DNA from: Streptomyces sp. NBC_00576
Lineage (GTDB): Bacteria; Actinomycetota; Actinomycetes; Streptomycetales; Streptomycetaceae
Direction of reading: 5' to 3'
Assembly (NCBI RefSeq): GCF_036345175.1
Contig: NZ_CP107780.1
Location: 4,216,001 to 4,280,000 of the forward strand
DNA length: 64,000 nt
Shown here: positions 34,689 to 46,686 of the stretch, piece by piece
Layout: every line of letters begins with the position of its first letter
Position numbering within the stretch: the stretch's first letter is position 1
Notes under the pieces: generated by a model
What the model saw: the letters and a program-made list of their open reading frames with translations, nothing else
What the model was told of the DNA's origin: nothing
The model's database searches: none
Translations under genes and position numbers: made by a program

Positions 34689-37097
34689 TCAGTCGGGCGC
34701 GACGCTCCCGTCCGTCAGCCCGTCGTACATGCCCCGCACGAGCTGTCCGCCGAGCCGGCCCGCGTGCCGCAGGGCCTCCTCGAACTCGGCGAGGGCCCTG
34801 AACCGCGCGCCGTAGCGCAGCTGTTCGTCCAGCGGCAGCCGGGGCAGTTGCAGACGGCGCACGTCGAGCCGGGTCGCGGTGGACGCGTAGCTGCTGGCCT
34901 GCCGGTTGTTGGCGGTGCCGCGCAGGAAACCGGCGAGAAACCATGGGTCGAGGGCGGCCGGATCGGGCCGCAGGAGGACGAGGCTGCGGCCGAGAACGGC
35001 CCCCGCGGTCGCGTCGTCGACCACGCGTGCGACGGACCCGCCGCCCAGCACCGGCACGACGACGTCACCCGCCTCCACCCGCACGGCCTCCTCGTCGCTC
35101 TCGGGCAACGTTCCGGAGGGAGCGGTTCCGGCGAGGACGTCGTTGTCGGTGAGCACGGGCACGCGCGCGTGGCCGCCGTTTCCGCCCGTACGCATCACCA
35201 GGGCGCCCCCGCGCGCGAGTTCACCGATGGTGATGAGCGGCCAGCGCCCTGGCTGCTCCTCGGTAGGTCCGGCGGGGGCGGGCGGAGTGAGGTCGGCGGT
35301 CAGCCGCAGGGTCTCGCCGAGCCGCTCCCGTACGTCGCTCAGCTGTTCGCCGTCGCCCGCGGCGGCGGGCGGGAGGTGACGGGCCGGGGCCAGGTCGACG
35401 TCGTCGTCGAGGAGTTCGATGACGGGCACGGAGCGCGCCACCCCCGGCTGCTCGACCGCCGTACCGGCCCGCTCGAAGGGCCGCCAGGCGTCGAGTACGG
35501 CGGTGCGCACCGCCTCCCAGTCGAGCCCGCCGCGCCCGGTGTGCTCGGCGACGCTCCCGGTGTCGGCGAGCAGCACCTCGGGCTGCGCGGGCGCCTTGTC
35601 GGGCCGCCGCAGCACCCACAGGTGCAGCGGAATGTTGTACGGAGGTGCCGCGCCGACCGGCAGCGCGATCACCGCGCGCAGCGCACCGCGCCGCAGCAGA
35701 TCGGCGCGAATACGGCGCCCCGACCTCCGGGAGGCGGCGGCCGGTGGCATCAGCAGTACGGCGGTGCCGCCGTCCCTCAGCCGCGCGAGCGCATGCTGCA
35801 CCCAGGCCAGCTCGGACTCGTTCCGGGCCGGGAACCCGTACTCCCAGCGGGCGTCGTAGGCGAGTTCGTCATGCCCCCAGTTGCGCTCGTTGAACGGCGG
35901 ATGGCAGAGGACCACGTCAGCCCTGAGCCCGGGATACGCATCACCCCGAAGCGTGTCCCCGACCGCCGTACGCACCACGTTCCTGCCCTGGAGCGCGAGC
36001 CGGAGCGCGGTGAGCGCGGCCAGCTCCGGGGCACTGTCCTGCCCGTACAACTCCCGCTCGGAATCGTCCCGTTCGACCTCCCGTGCACCCGGCACCGGAA
36101 CGGCACGCAGCAGCGCTCCGGTCCCGCAGGCCGGATCGAGCACGGTACGCGCCGGGCCGGCGAGGTCCCCCATGATCCGGGCCAGCTCGGCCGGGGTGAG
36201 CGTGTACTGCCGCGGATTGGCATCGAGATGCCGCCCGACCAGGAACTCGTACGCCTGCCGCGCCCCCATCTCCGCCGCGAGCTCGGCGACACCGCGGAGG
36301 AGGGGGACGGAGGGGAGGAGTTCGGGGCCGGTGGGGGTGCGTACGGCGGGGGTGGCGTGTAGGGCGGGAGTAGCGGGGGCGATGTGTACGACCGGAGTGG
36401 CGGGGGCGGTGTGTACGGCGGGCGAGCTGTGTACGCGGGGTGGGGCGGGGTCGGTGTGAACGCGAGGTGGGGTGGGCTCAGTGTGAACGCCGGATGCGGC
36501 GGGAGAGGCGTGTACCCCGGATGGGGTGTTCACAGCGCCTGCGGTGTTCACGCCGCCCGGCCCGTTCACGGCCGACACATCGCGCGCATCGGGCGGAGTG
36601 TGAACTCCCCGAACACCAGTCGGACTGTGAACCCCTTGCGCGGCGGGCGCCGTGTGAACCCCCTGTGCGGCCGCCGAGGTGTGAACTCCGCGCTTTCCCG
36701 CAACGCCGAAGCGCGGCGCGATCACCTGCTCCAGCGCGGCGGGGAGGCGGGCGGCGACGCGTTCGTCGGAGACCGCGCCGAGCTCCAGCCAGACGGTGGG
36801 GCGGTCATGGATGAGCAACAGGACGCAGCCCGCGTGGACGAGCGCGGTGGCCGGGCCCTCGGGGTGACCGACGAGTTGCTGCCAGACGCGTTCACGAAGG
36901 GGCACTTCGGCGAGTTTCCCCTGATGACGGAGCCAGGACTCGACCTCGGCAAGGGCAAAGGCAGGGCTGGTCTCGGTGCCGCCGACCGGCTTGGGGAAGT
37001 CGGCATGGCGGCGGCGCCAGTTGCTGACGGCGGCGCGGCCGACGCCCGCGAGCCGTGCGATGCCGGCGGCGGTCACTTCCGTGGCGTTGTCCTGCAC
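34689..37097 (-). CDS. N6-DNA-methylase-like protein with HTH and type I S-like regions; HPPF in place of NPPF
   Basis: Protein of 802 residues. Residues 1-60 form an HTH (VTAAGIARLAGVGRAAVSNW). Residues about 136-266 are a low-complexity tract with repeated VHT, including GVHTP and RVHTD units. The methylase core (about 275-560) has the SAM motif VLDPACGTGALL near residue 319, but the catalytic NPPF is HPPF near residue 398 (LCHPPFNERNWG). The C-terminal 250 residues resemble a target-recognition region of type I S subunits. GTG 37097 has GGGAG upstream. There is no restriction gene beside it; it may be a DNA-binding regulator built from a methylase, or an unusual methylase. Confidence 0.85.
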   Translation of the reverse strand: MQDNATEVTAAGIARLAGVGRAAVSNWRRRHADFPKPVGGTETSPAFALAEVESWLRHQGKLAEVPLRERVWQQLVGHPEGPATALVHAGCVLLLIHDRPTVWLELGAVSDERVAARLPAALEQVIAPRFGVAGKRGVHTSAAAQGVHTAPAAQGVHSPTGVRGVHTPPDARDVSAVNGPGGVNTAGAVNTPSGVHASPAASGVHTEPTPPRVHTDPAPPRVHSSPAVHTAPATPVVHIAPATPALHATPAVRTPTGPELLPSVPLLRGVAELAAEMGARQAYEFLVGRHLDANPRQYTLTPAELARIMGDLAGPARTVLDPACGTGALLRAVPVPGAREVERDDSERELYGQDSAPELAALTALRLALQGRNVVRTAVGDTLRGDAYPGLRADVVLCHPPFNERNWGHDELAYDARWEYGFPARNESELAWVQHALARLRDGGTAVLLMPPAAASRRSGRRIRADLLRRGALRAVIALPVGAAPPYNIPLHLWVLRRPDKAPAQPEVLLADTGSVAEHTGRGGLDWEAVRTAVLDAWRPFERAGTAVEQPGVARSVPVIELLDDDVDLAPARHLPPAAAGDGEQLSDVRERLGETLRLTADLTPPAPAGPTEEQPGRWPLITIGELARGGALVMRTGGNGGHARVPVLTDNDVLAGTAPSGTLPESDEEAVRVEAGDVVVPVLGGGSVARVVDDATAGAVLGRSLVLLRPDPAALDPWFLAGFLRGTANNRQASSYASTATRLDVRRLQLPRLPLDEQLRYGARFRALAEFEEALRHAGRLGGQLVRGMYDGLTDGSVAPD

Positions 37098-37245
37098 GCG
37101 CCACGCTCCCCTCGTCCCGTGCACGGCCTCGGCATGCCCGCGTACGGCTCTGGTCACCCGTACACAGCCCTGGCCATGCAGCCTTCGTTCACATGTGGCG
37201 CCGAGCATACCGGCGTGCGCAAGATCTACGCATTCACGGCTGTGT

Positions 37246-37261
37246 ACGTGAGTCATCACGT
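37246..37261. promoter_or_regulatory. Palindrome ACGTGA-N4-TCACGT upstream of the methylase-like gene
   Basis: Lies about 150 bp before the GTG start, in a region also holding GTTCACATGTG (near 37190) and GGTTCACAGG (near 37279). The motif resembles the GTTCAC units of the coding tract. Confidence 0.5.
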
Positions 37262-37467
37262 GAATCATGTTGACTCGGTTCACAGGCTCTGGTCTCATTG
37301 ACCCAGCGAACGAGCGACCGCCGGAAGTAGGTGGTCGCTGTAGATGAAGGTCCCCCCTCGCCCCTTCATCTCCCAGCTGGGCGCCGGTGGCGCGGCACAG
37401 GGGACTGCGCCACCGCCGTCCGGACTTCTCCGCTCGTCCCTCACCAAGCAACCTCGAAGGAACTCCC

Positions 37468-38277
37468 ATGCGCCGACCCGTACTCGCCGCCCTCTGCCTC
37501 GCCGCCGTCACCGTCGCAGGGGTCGCCGGCTGCATGCCCGGCGAGAACAAGACGACCGACAAGACGGCCGACAGGTCCGTGGACAAGACCGCGGACAAGA
37601 CGGCCGCCAAACCGAAGGGCCCGTTCGCCGGGCTGACCGGCGGCGAGATAGTCGAACGAGCGCTGACGGCCACCTCGGGCGCCTCATCGCTCCGGATGAC
37701 GGGGAACGTCCCGGACGACGAGAGCGGCGGCACGATCCGGATCGACATGGCCCTCGACAAGCGCGGCAACTGCGCCGGGACGATGAGCATGAACGGTCAG
37801 GGCAAGGCCGACCTCGTGAAGAGCGGCGCCACCCTCTATATGAAGTACGACGAGAAGTTCCTGCGGGCGCAGAGCGAGGGTTCGTCGAAGGAGGAGACCG
37901 ACGGTGTCGTGGCCATGCTCGCCGGAAAGTGGACCAAGATGTCCGCGACCGGCTCCGACGCCAAGGACATGGCGGGTTTCTGCGACCTCGACGACGTGCT
38001 CGCCGATTTCAAGGACACCGGTTCCGGGACCGACTCAGGTGTGACGCGCGGCGCCGCGACGACAGTCGGCGGCACGCCTGCCGTCGTCGTCACGGAGAAG
38101 GACGGCAAGGACACGTTCACGATGTACGTCGCCAGCGAAGGCAAGCCCTATCTCCTACGGGTCGACAGCAAGTCCGCGAAGGACCCGGGAAGCATCGTCT
38201 TCAGCGGCTACGACAAGCCGGTCTCGGCCCAGAAGCCCAGCGGCGAGATCCTCGACCTGGACGCGCTGGGCGGCTGA
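37468..38277 (+). CDS. Lipoprotein of unknown function (LprG/LppX-like)
   Basis: Exported lipoprotein of 269 residues. Signal with lipobox VAGC (Cys near residue 22), then a Lys/Asp/Thr-rich spacer with DKTAD repeats (about 28-50), then a single alpha/beta domain. GGEIVERALTATSGASSLRMTG, GQGKADLVKSGATLYMKYDE and VVTEKDGKDTFTMYVA are the usual LppX/LprG-like positions. Relatives bind acylated lipids. ATG 37468 has GAAGG upstream and starts the signal peptide. Stands alone, divergent from the methylase-like gene. Confidence 0.85.
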   Translation: MRRPVLAALCLAAVTVAGVAGCMPGENKTTDKTADRSVDKTADKTAAKPKGPFAGLTGGEIVERALTATSGASSLRMTGNVPDDESGGTIRIDMALDKRGNCAGTMSMNGQGKADLVKSGATLYMKYDEKFLRAQSEGSSKEETDGVVAMLAGKWTKMSATGSDAKDMAGFCDLDDVLADFKDTGSGTDSGVTRGAATTVGGTPAVVVTEKDGKDTFTMYVASEGKPYLLRVDSKSAKDPGSIVFSGYDKPVSAQKPSGEILDLDALGG

Positions 38278-38287
38278 ACCGGGCCGA

Positions 38288-38351
38288 CGGTCACAAGGTG
38301 TGGCCGGACCACCGGACCACCGGACCACCGGACCACCGGTCACAAGGTGTG
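38288..38351. repeat. 8-bp tandem repeats flanked by a 15-bp direct repeat at the GNAT gene end
   Basis: CGGACCAC occurs four times in tandem (38305-38336), bounded by identical CGGTCACAAGGTGTG copies at 38288-38302 and 38337-38351. The right copy contains the GNAT stop codon. Confidence 0.85.
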
Positions 38352-39089
38352 CCGCATCCACACGTTGGGCTCGACGTAGACCCCGTACCCGTGTGCCAGG
38401 TCGCACCGTACCGGCGCCAGCGCCCCGGGTACCTCGACCTCGCCCTCGCTGTCGAAGGGCAGGCCCGTCCAGGCGCGCCACTCCTCCAGCGAGGCCGCGA
38501 CGCACATCGACGCCGGCGCAATGGCGACAATCGTGGCGCCGGCTCGGGCGTGCACGCGCAGCCACGGGTCGTGGGGCAGTCCGTCCTCGCGCACCCGGTA
38601 CGCGTACTCGGCGATCGGTGTCCGCGGTTCCAGGTGCTTGGCGCTGGGCCGGACCGGGGCGACGACCTCACGGAAGCCCCGCGCGGCGGCGTTGTCCCGC
38701 ATCGCGGCGAGCATGCGCCCGGACAGTCCTGCGCCCTGTGCGTGCGGGGAGACGACGATCGAGATCGCGCTCACCGTGTCCGGACGGGTACCGGCGCGCA
38801 GATCCTGGAACGCCCACACGAGCACCTGGTCCCAGCCGCGCGCGGGCAGTTCGCCCCCGCCCCGCCCCTCGGCGGCGAGCGCGAAGGGCACGCTGTAGGC
38901 GTGCGCGACGACCTCGCCCCGCTCGTCCTCGGCGAACAGGACGTACTCCGGGAGTTCCCTGGCGATCCGGTCGTAGTGGGCGTTGCCCGTGAAGTCGTGC
39001 TGCATCAACTCCGGCCAGCTGTCGGGCATTTCGATGACCTGGCGATACATCTCGGGGCGCTCGGCGAGGGACGAGACCTTCAACTCCAT
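38340..39089 (-). CDS. GNAT-like N-acetyltransferase
   Basis: Cytoplasmic acyltransferase-like protein of 249 residues. The acetyl-CoA motif is seen as ISIVVSPHAQGAGLSGRMLAAM (about 125-146), with the preceding strands YVLFAEDERGEVVAHAYSVP. A longer C-terminal half than usual ends with GYGVYVEPNVWMRHTL. ATG 39089 is the first Met giving the compact domain; no strong ribosome site is visible. Substrate unknown. The 3' end lies in a tandem repeat array. Confidence 0.82.
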   Translation of the reverse strand: MELKVSSLAERPEMYRQVIEMPDSWPELMQHDFTGNAHYDRIARELPEYVLFAEDERGEVVAHAYSVPFALAAEGRGGGELPARGWDQVLVWAFQDLRAGTRPDTVSAISIVVSPHAQGAGLSGRMLAAMRDNAAARGFREVVAPVRPSAKHLEPRTPIAEYAYRVREDGLPHDPWLRVHARAGATIVAIAPASMCVAASLEEWRAWTGLPFDSEGEVEVPGALAPVRCDLAHGYGVYVEPNVWMRHTL

Positions 39090-39152
39090 GACGTCACGGT
39101 AGCCGGATCGCGGGCTGCACCCCCAGCCCCGGGCGGGACTGTCCAACCCGAC

Positions 39153-39234
39153 CGGCACCATCCAGCCCGTCCGGCGTTTGAGGACAAGGCCCGTTCAGGG
39201 CCGGCGCGGGGGCCTGGAGGCGGCAGCCCCCAGC
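39153..39234. repeat. Intergenic repeat, family A copy 2
   Basis: Near-identical over about 55 bp to 19359-19413 (CACCATCCAGCCCGTCCGGC and the AGGCCCGTTCAGGGCC hairpin), then diverges in the outer stem. Confidence 0.75.
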
Positions 39235-39299
39235 AGACGCCCACACCAACGCCGGTTCACTCACACCAACGCCGGTCCACCAACCCCCCGGCACAACAC

Positions 39300-40061
39300 T
39301 CAGCTCGCGTGGAACCGCGCGGGCGCCTCCGTCGGGTTGCCGCCCGTCGGCAGCTCCTGCCCGGCGCATCCCGACAGCACCTTCTTCATCGCGGCCTTCT
39401 CCGCCTCCGAGACCCACAGTTCGTACTTCTTCTTCACGGCGACCTGGTTGGCGACATACGTGCAGCGGTACGACTTGTTCGGCGGCAGCCAGGTCGCCGT
39501 ATCGCCGTCGCCCTTGCTGCGGTTGGTGCTCGCGTCGACGGCGCGGAGGTTGAGCGGGTCGTTGGCCAGGGCTATTCGTTTGCTGGCGTCCCAGTACTTG
39601 GCGCCCTTCTGCCAGGCGTCCGAGAGCGCGACGATGTGGTCTATGTCCACCTCGCTGCGGCCCCGCGTGAACGCCACGTCCTTGCCGCTGTAGGGGTCCG
39701 GATCCAGTTTCCCCGCCGACACCTTGCAGCCGCCGCTGCGGAACCGCACGTCGACCAGGTCCCGTTTGAGGATGTCGTCGCGCGTATCACATTTGTTCGA
39801 ATCGGTGTCCGCCCACGCACTGCCGAACCGGTCCCGGGCGTACCCCGTCTTGGGCGCCCGCCCCTTCACAGCCAGCGAGTCGACAGCCGCCAGCGCCGCA
39901 CCCCCGCCACCGCCTCCGCCGGCGCCGCCTCCCCCGCCGGCCGCACCGCTCGCGCTCTCCTCGGGCCCGCCGGACCCCAGGGACTCGCCGCTGCACCCGC
40001 CGACACCGAACACCACCACGAGTACGGCGGCGGCAACGCCCCCACCCCTCAGACACACCAT
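39300..40061 (-). CDS. HNH-family nuclease, predicted lipoprotein (DUF1524-like)
   Basis: Exported nuclease-like protein of 253 residues. A signal ending in lipobox VGGC (Cys near residue 23) is followed by a Gly/Ala-rich linker (about 30-55) and a DUF1524/GmrSD-C-like HNH domain. The metal-binding core is DIDHIVALSDAW and the conserved NDPLNLRAVDASTNRSKGD follows. CysXX pairs (KCDTRDD, YRCTYVAN) may form disulphides. ATG 40061 has GGGAGGG 6 nt upstream. It may take part in extracellular DNA breakdown; this is family-based. Confidence 0.9.
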   Translation of the reverse strand: MVCLRGGGVAAAVLVVVFGVGGCSGESLGSGGPEESASGAAGGGGGAGGGGGGGAALAAVDSLAVKGRAPKTGYARDRFGSAWADTDSNKCDTRDDILKRDLVDVRFRSGGCKVSAGKLDPDPYSGKDVAFTRGRSEVDIDHIVALSDAWQKGAKYWDASKRIALANDPLNLRAVDASTNRSKGDGDTATWLPPNKSYRCTYVANQVAVKKKYELWVSEAEKAAMKKVLSGCAGQELPTGGNPTEAPARFHAS

Positions 40062-40234
40062 GTTGCGTCCCTCCCCTGCTGCCCCGTTCACGTCCCCGCG
40101 CGCGGATTTCCGCTGGTCGACAGGCTAGCGGCCGGTCTCTGCCCACCACAGGGGCGCCCACCGGCACTCAAGGGGCGTATTCCGCATACCGGGCGTATCG
40201 TCGATGCTGACTCACCTCCGGAAGGAGCTCCTGG

Positions 40235-40423
40235 ATGGGCATCTTCGACAAGTTCAAGGGCCAGATGCGCGGCAAGTCGGGACAGAAGGCCTCCGACGCC
40301 GCGGAAAAGAAGGTCAACGAGAAGACGGGCGACAAGTACACGAGCCAGGTCGACGACGCGCAGCGGAGAGCCGAGGGCGCGATGGGCATGGATCGCGATC
40401 GCGACAGGCCCGAACAGCCGTAG
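40235..40423 (+). CDS. Small Rv0909/MT0933-like antitoxin-type protein
   Basis: Protein of 62 residues, highly charged and helical, beginning MGIFDKFKGQMRGKSGQKAS, the usual opening of the MT0933-like antitoxin family in actinobacteria. In streptomycetes these are common without a toxin, and none is next to it here. ATG 40235 with AAGGAG upstream. A terminator follows. Confidence 0.85.
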   Translation: MGIFDKFKGQMRGKSGQKASDAAEKKVNEKTGDKYTSQVDDAQRRAEGAMGMDRDRDRPEQP

Positions 40424-40478
40424 TCCCAGCCCGGAGGTCACCGACCCGGCCGAACGAACCTGCAGCAGAACGAAGAAG

Positions 40479-40511
40479 GCCGCCCACGGCCCCCAACGGG
40501 CCCTGGGCGGC
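40479..40511. terminator. Bidirectional terminator between the antitoxin-like gene and mfd
   Basis: Stem GCCGCCCACGGCCC / GGGCCCTGGGCGGC (one mismatch), 5-nt loop. Confidence 0.8.
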
Positions 40512-40548
40512 TTCCTGTTGCCTCTTCCTTCTACCTGTTCCTACGCGC

Positions 40549-44079
<3,531 letters not shown>

Positions 44080-44669
44080 GAAGGGGCTTTCGTCAGGGTT
44101 TCATCAGGAATGGGCAACGGGAATCGCCCGACACGTCTAACGGGCCGGGGGTGTCCAGAGTACGACGCGCCGCGCCCGCCTGCGCGGCACCTGTGGACAA
44201 CGCCCGCCCCGCCGTCCCCGGGCGCCACTCAAACAGCGCGCCCACACGGAGACGAAACCGCTGCTGTGTCCCACCACGAGACTCCCGGTGGCGCCCGCAC
44301 GGACGGCGTATCCGCTGGTGGCGGCCCCAAGGGAGGGTCGTTGCCCCAGCGCGAGCAGAGATCGGGGTCGAGATCCACGACCCTGCCCTCCCGTACGGCG
44401 GTGATCACGCCCCAACCGGGAGATCGTCACCCTGGCCCCGCCCCAGGTGTCCGGTGCTCCGACGGATATTCGCGGTTCGCGGTGATCAGCCAGGCGAGAT
44501 GACGAGCGAGCCCTAGGTGTTCTGTTCACGGAGGTTGGTGACGTGGTGACGGTGACAGTGATCACGCCTGGGTGATCTTGTGAGTGGGGGCGCCGCTGAT
44601 ATGGCGCGGCCACCATTGACCATCTCGACGAGACCGGCCGCGCCATCGGCGGCGTCCATCCCTCTCTGC
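44080..44669. other. Gene-poor stretch at the edge of an accessory patch
   Basis: No intact gene. Short minus-strand pieces (ITANREYPSEHR; VVDLDPDLCSRWGNDPSLG) look protein-like but are broken by stops, suggesting decayed genes. Confidence 0.45.
44601..44646. terminator. Inverted repeat downstream of the MazF/PemK-like toxin gene
   Basis: Perfect 11-bp arms ATGGCGCGGCC / GGCCGCGCCAT with a 24-nt loop, extended by CGCCG/CGGCG. A terminator, or the end of a lost element. Confidence 0.5.
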
Positions 44670-45002
44670 CTACTTGAGTCCACCGAGACGAAGGGCATCC
44701 TCGATCTCGCTGAGCTTCGCGGACGGCAGGACGCCCGCCTGCCCGATCAGGTCTTCCCTGGCCAGGGTGACCAGCCAAGTGCAAGGGATGAGGTCGGGAC
44801 GTGGAAGTGCGACTCTCAGGACGCCTTCGAGAGGCAGTCCTTCGGGGGCACCTACTGCCACCTCAACGGCCACGCCGCTGAGATCGGTGCCCGCGGGAGC
44901 GACGACCTGCATCGCCAAGAAACCGGACGCCTCTTCTCCCGACAGCAGTACGACTGCCCGCTGCTCGTTGAAATCTGCCCACCAGACTTCGCCACGTCGC
45001 AT
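44670..45002 (-). CDS. PemK/MazF-family toxin-like endoribonuclease, no antitoxin seen
   Basis: Protein of 110 residues with the MazF fold: MRRGEVWWADFNEQRAVVLL at the N-terminus, then LRVALPRPDLIPCTWLVTL and the C-terminal helix LSEIEDALRLGG. Family members cut mRNA. ATG 45002 has AGGAGG upstream, a strong site. The space upstream on its strand is filled by an IS701 remnant, so no cognate antitoxin gene is adjacent. Either it was lost, or this is one of the stand-alone PemK-like proteins of streptomycetes; it may be inactive. Confidence 0.85.
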   Translation of the reverse strand: MRRGEVWWADFNEQRAVVLLSGEEASGFLAMQVVAPAGTDLSGVAVEVAVGAPEGLPLEGVLRVALPRPDLIPCTWLVTLAREDLIGQAGVLPSAKLSEIEDALRLGGLK

Positions 45003-45029
45003 ATGTCCTCCTGATACGGGACGGCGCGC

Positions 45030-45702
45030 CTGCGTCGCCCCTTCGACCGCCGCCTACTCGTCGTCGACGAGACCGGGGATGTGAAGTAGGGCACGCACAC
45101 CGTCGAGGTGCAGCGCCAGTGCACCGGCACCGCCTGCCTGCCTGCCTGCCTGCCTGCCTGCAGGATTGAGAACTCCCAGGTCGCCGTCCATCTCGTCTAC
45201 GCGGGCCGCCGCGGACACGCTGCAGTGGACCGCGAGCTGTACATTCCGCGCTCGTGGACATGCGACCCGGACCGCCGCCGGGCTGCGGGCCTGGACGAGG
45301 GACACCGTCTTCGCGACCAAGCCGGAGCTGGCCGCGACCACGCTGGTCCGCGTCGCCGGGTCAAGATGGCGGGTGGAGGAAACCTTCCAGCCCGGAAAGG
45401 GCCTGGCTGGACTGGACGAGCACCAGGTTCGCCGCTTCACCTCCTGGTCCCGCTGGGTCACCCTGACCATGCTCGCTCACGCCTTCCTCGCCGTCGTCCG
45501 CGCCGACGAACACGCCCGCCATCCCGCCCCGGACGAGCTGATCCCGCTCACCTGCAACGAGATCCAGCGACTGTTCACGACGCTGATCGTCCGTCCCGTG
45601 CACGATGCAGTCCACCGGCTCCGCTGCTCCGCCTGGCGCCGCCGCCACCAGGCCCGAGCCCAGGCCGGCCATTACCGCCGACAAGCCGCGAATCAGACAT
45701 GA
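45030..45702 (+). mobile_element. Decayed IS701-type transposase gene
   Basis: Transposase-like pieces occur in order: LLVVDETGDVK then an in-frame TAG (45087-45089), IENSQVAVHLVYAGRRGHAA, YIPRSW, a frameshift near 45293, DTVFATKPELA joined directly to LVRVAGSRWRVEETFQPGKG, and LAGLDEHQVRRFTSWSRW to the end. The join removes the central catalytic part, so there is a stop, a frameshift and a large deletion. It cannot be active. No terminal inverted repeats were recognised. Confidence 0.85.
45133..45160. repeat. (CCTG)7 microsatellite inside the IS701 remnant
   Basis: Seven perfect CCTG units, 28 bp, inserted where the transposase would read GTAGRIENS. Confidence 0.9.
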
Positions 45703-45743
45703 AGATCACGATCTACGGCTGGAGCACTGGGGCGCTTGCGGTG

Positions 45744-46622
45744 TCAGGACTGGGGTTCCTCCAGCTTGATGGCAGTGGCGTCCGTGCCGTACTGCTCAGC
45801 GTGTGCGGTGAAAGGTCCGTGGTCTTCCACGACTTCGCCGTCCACTACTTCCCCATCCATATCCATCAATCGGTGCGACGGGTCCGCCAGCGGCAAGCCG
45901 GAGAGGTGCTTCTTGAGCCTCTTGGCCATCGGAAGGAAAGTCGCAAGAGTGAGCCCGCCAGAAACGACGGCCCCGACGAGAGGGATAGCCTTCGAGACGG
46001 CCTTCGCGAAGGACTGCTTCGTCATCTGGACGCCGAGGTAAGCCGCGACCTTTTTCACTATCGGGTAGATGACACCCTGGGTGAGTGCCTTCTGGGGCAG
46101 CTTCTTGGCGACCTGCTCCGCCATCATCCCGGCGACCTTCCCCACAGCGGCGTTCGCCGACTGGGTGCCGAACATCACGCCGAAGAACAGTGTCAGCACC
46201 CCCATGGTCGCGTCATCGACGTCATCGCCGTCGTCGGAGAACAGATCGGGCCAGCTGTAGAGGTAGGCGAGTTTCTGCGCGATACGCACCATGTGGCCGA
46301 AGTACTGGGCCACGTCGGCGGGCACAGTGGCGGGAAGGGCGAGGATGCCGGGGATCCCGGCAGCGGCGGAGAGAGCGCTGACCTTGCCGGTTTCGAAGCG
46401 GATGGAGTCGTTGGCCACCTTGTCGAGAACCTCGACAGTGATGCCCGCCGCAGCGGGGGTCTCTTCTATCGCTCGTCGGATGTCGTCCTCGGAGCAGTGG
46501 CGAGCCAGCGCACTTCGGAGGTACGCCTCCCTGTTGATACGCACACCTGGGAGCTTTGCTGCCGCCAGCAGCACCGCGGAGAAGCGCGACTCGGGGTTCT
46601 CGATCCCTTTGCCCTGTTTCAT
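45744..46622 (-). CDS. EcsC-family protein
   Basis: Protein of 292 residues. The central EcsC region (about 85-235) has FETGKVSALSAAAGIPGILA, VPADVAQYFGHMVRIAQKLAYL and several amphipathic or hydrophobic helices, suggesting peripheral membrane attachment. A DIRRAIEETPAAAGI helix precedes it, and the acidic C-terminal tail has MDGEVVDGEVVEDHGP, a small internal repeat. ATG 46622 is the first in frame, without a clear ribosome site. Biochemical role unknown. It lies in the accessory patch after the IS701 remnant. Confidence 0.85.
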   Translation of the reverse strand: MKQGKGIENPESRFSAVLLAAAKLPGVRINREAYLRSALARHCSEDDIRRAIEETPAAAGITVEVLDKVANDSIRFETGKVSALSAAAGIPGILALPATVPADVAQYFGHMVRIAQKLAYLYSWPDLFSDDGDDVDDATMGVLTLFFGVMFGTQSANAAVGKVAGMMAEQVAKKLPQKALTQGVIYPIVKKVAAYLGVQMTKQSFAKAVSKAIPLVGAVVSGGLTLATFLPMAKRLKKHLSGLPLADPSHRLMDMDGEVVDGEVVEDHGPFTAHAEQYGTDATAIKLEEPQS

Positions 46623-46686
46623 AGCAGGAACCTACAGTAACTCCGCGCTCCAAGGGCCGGGCTGTGTCAGCCCAGTTGGGGCCTCG

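Noticed and set aside
36430..36690. TGTGAAC words as a cluster of Rex sites
   Set aside because: They are half-sites in one orientation, lack the inverted partner at Rex spacing and lie inside a coding tract.
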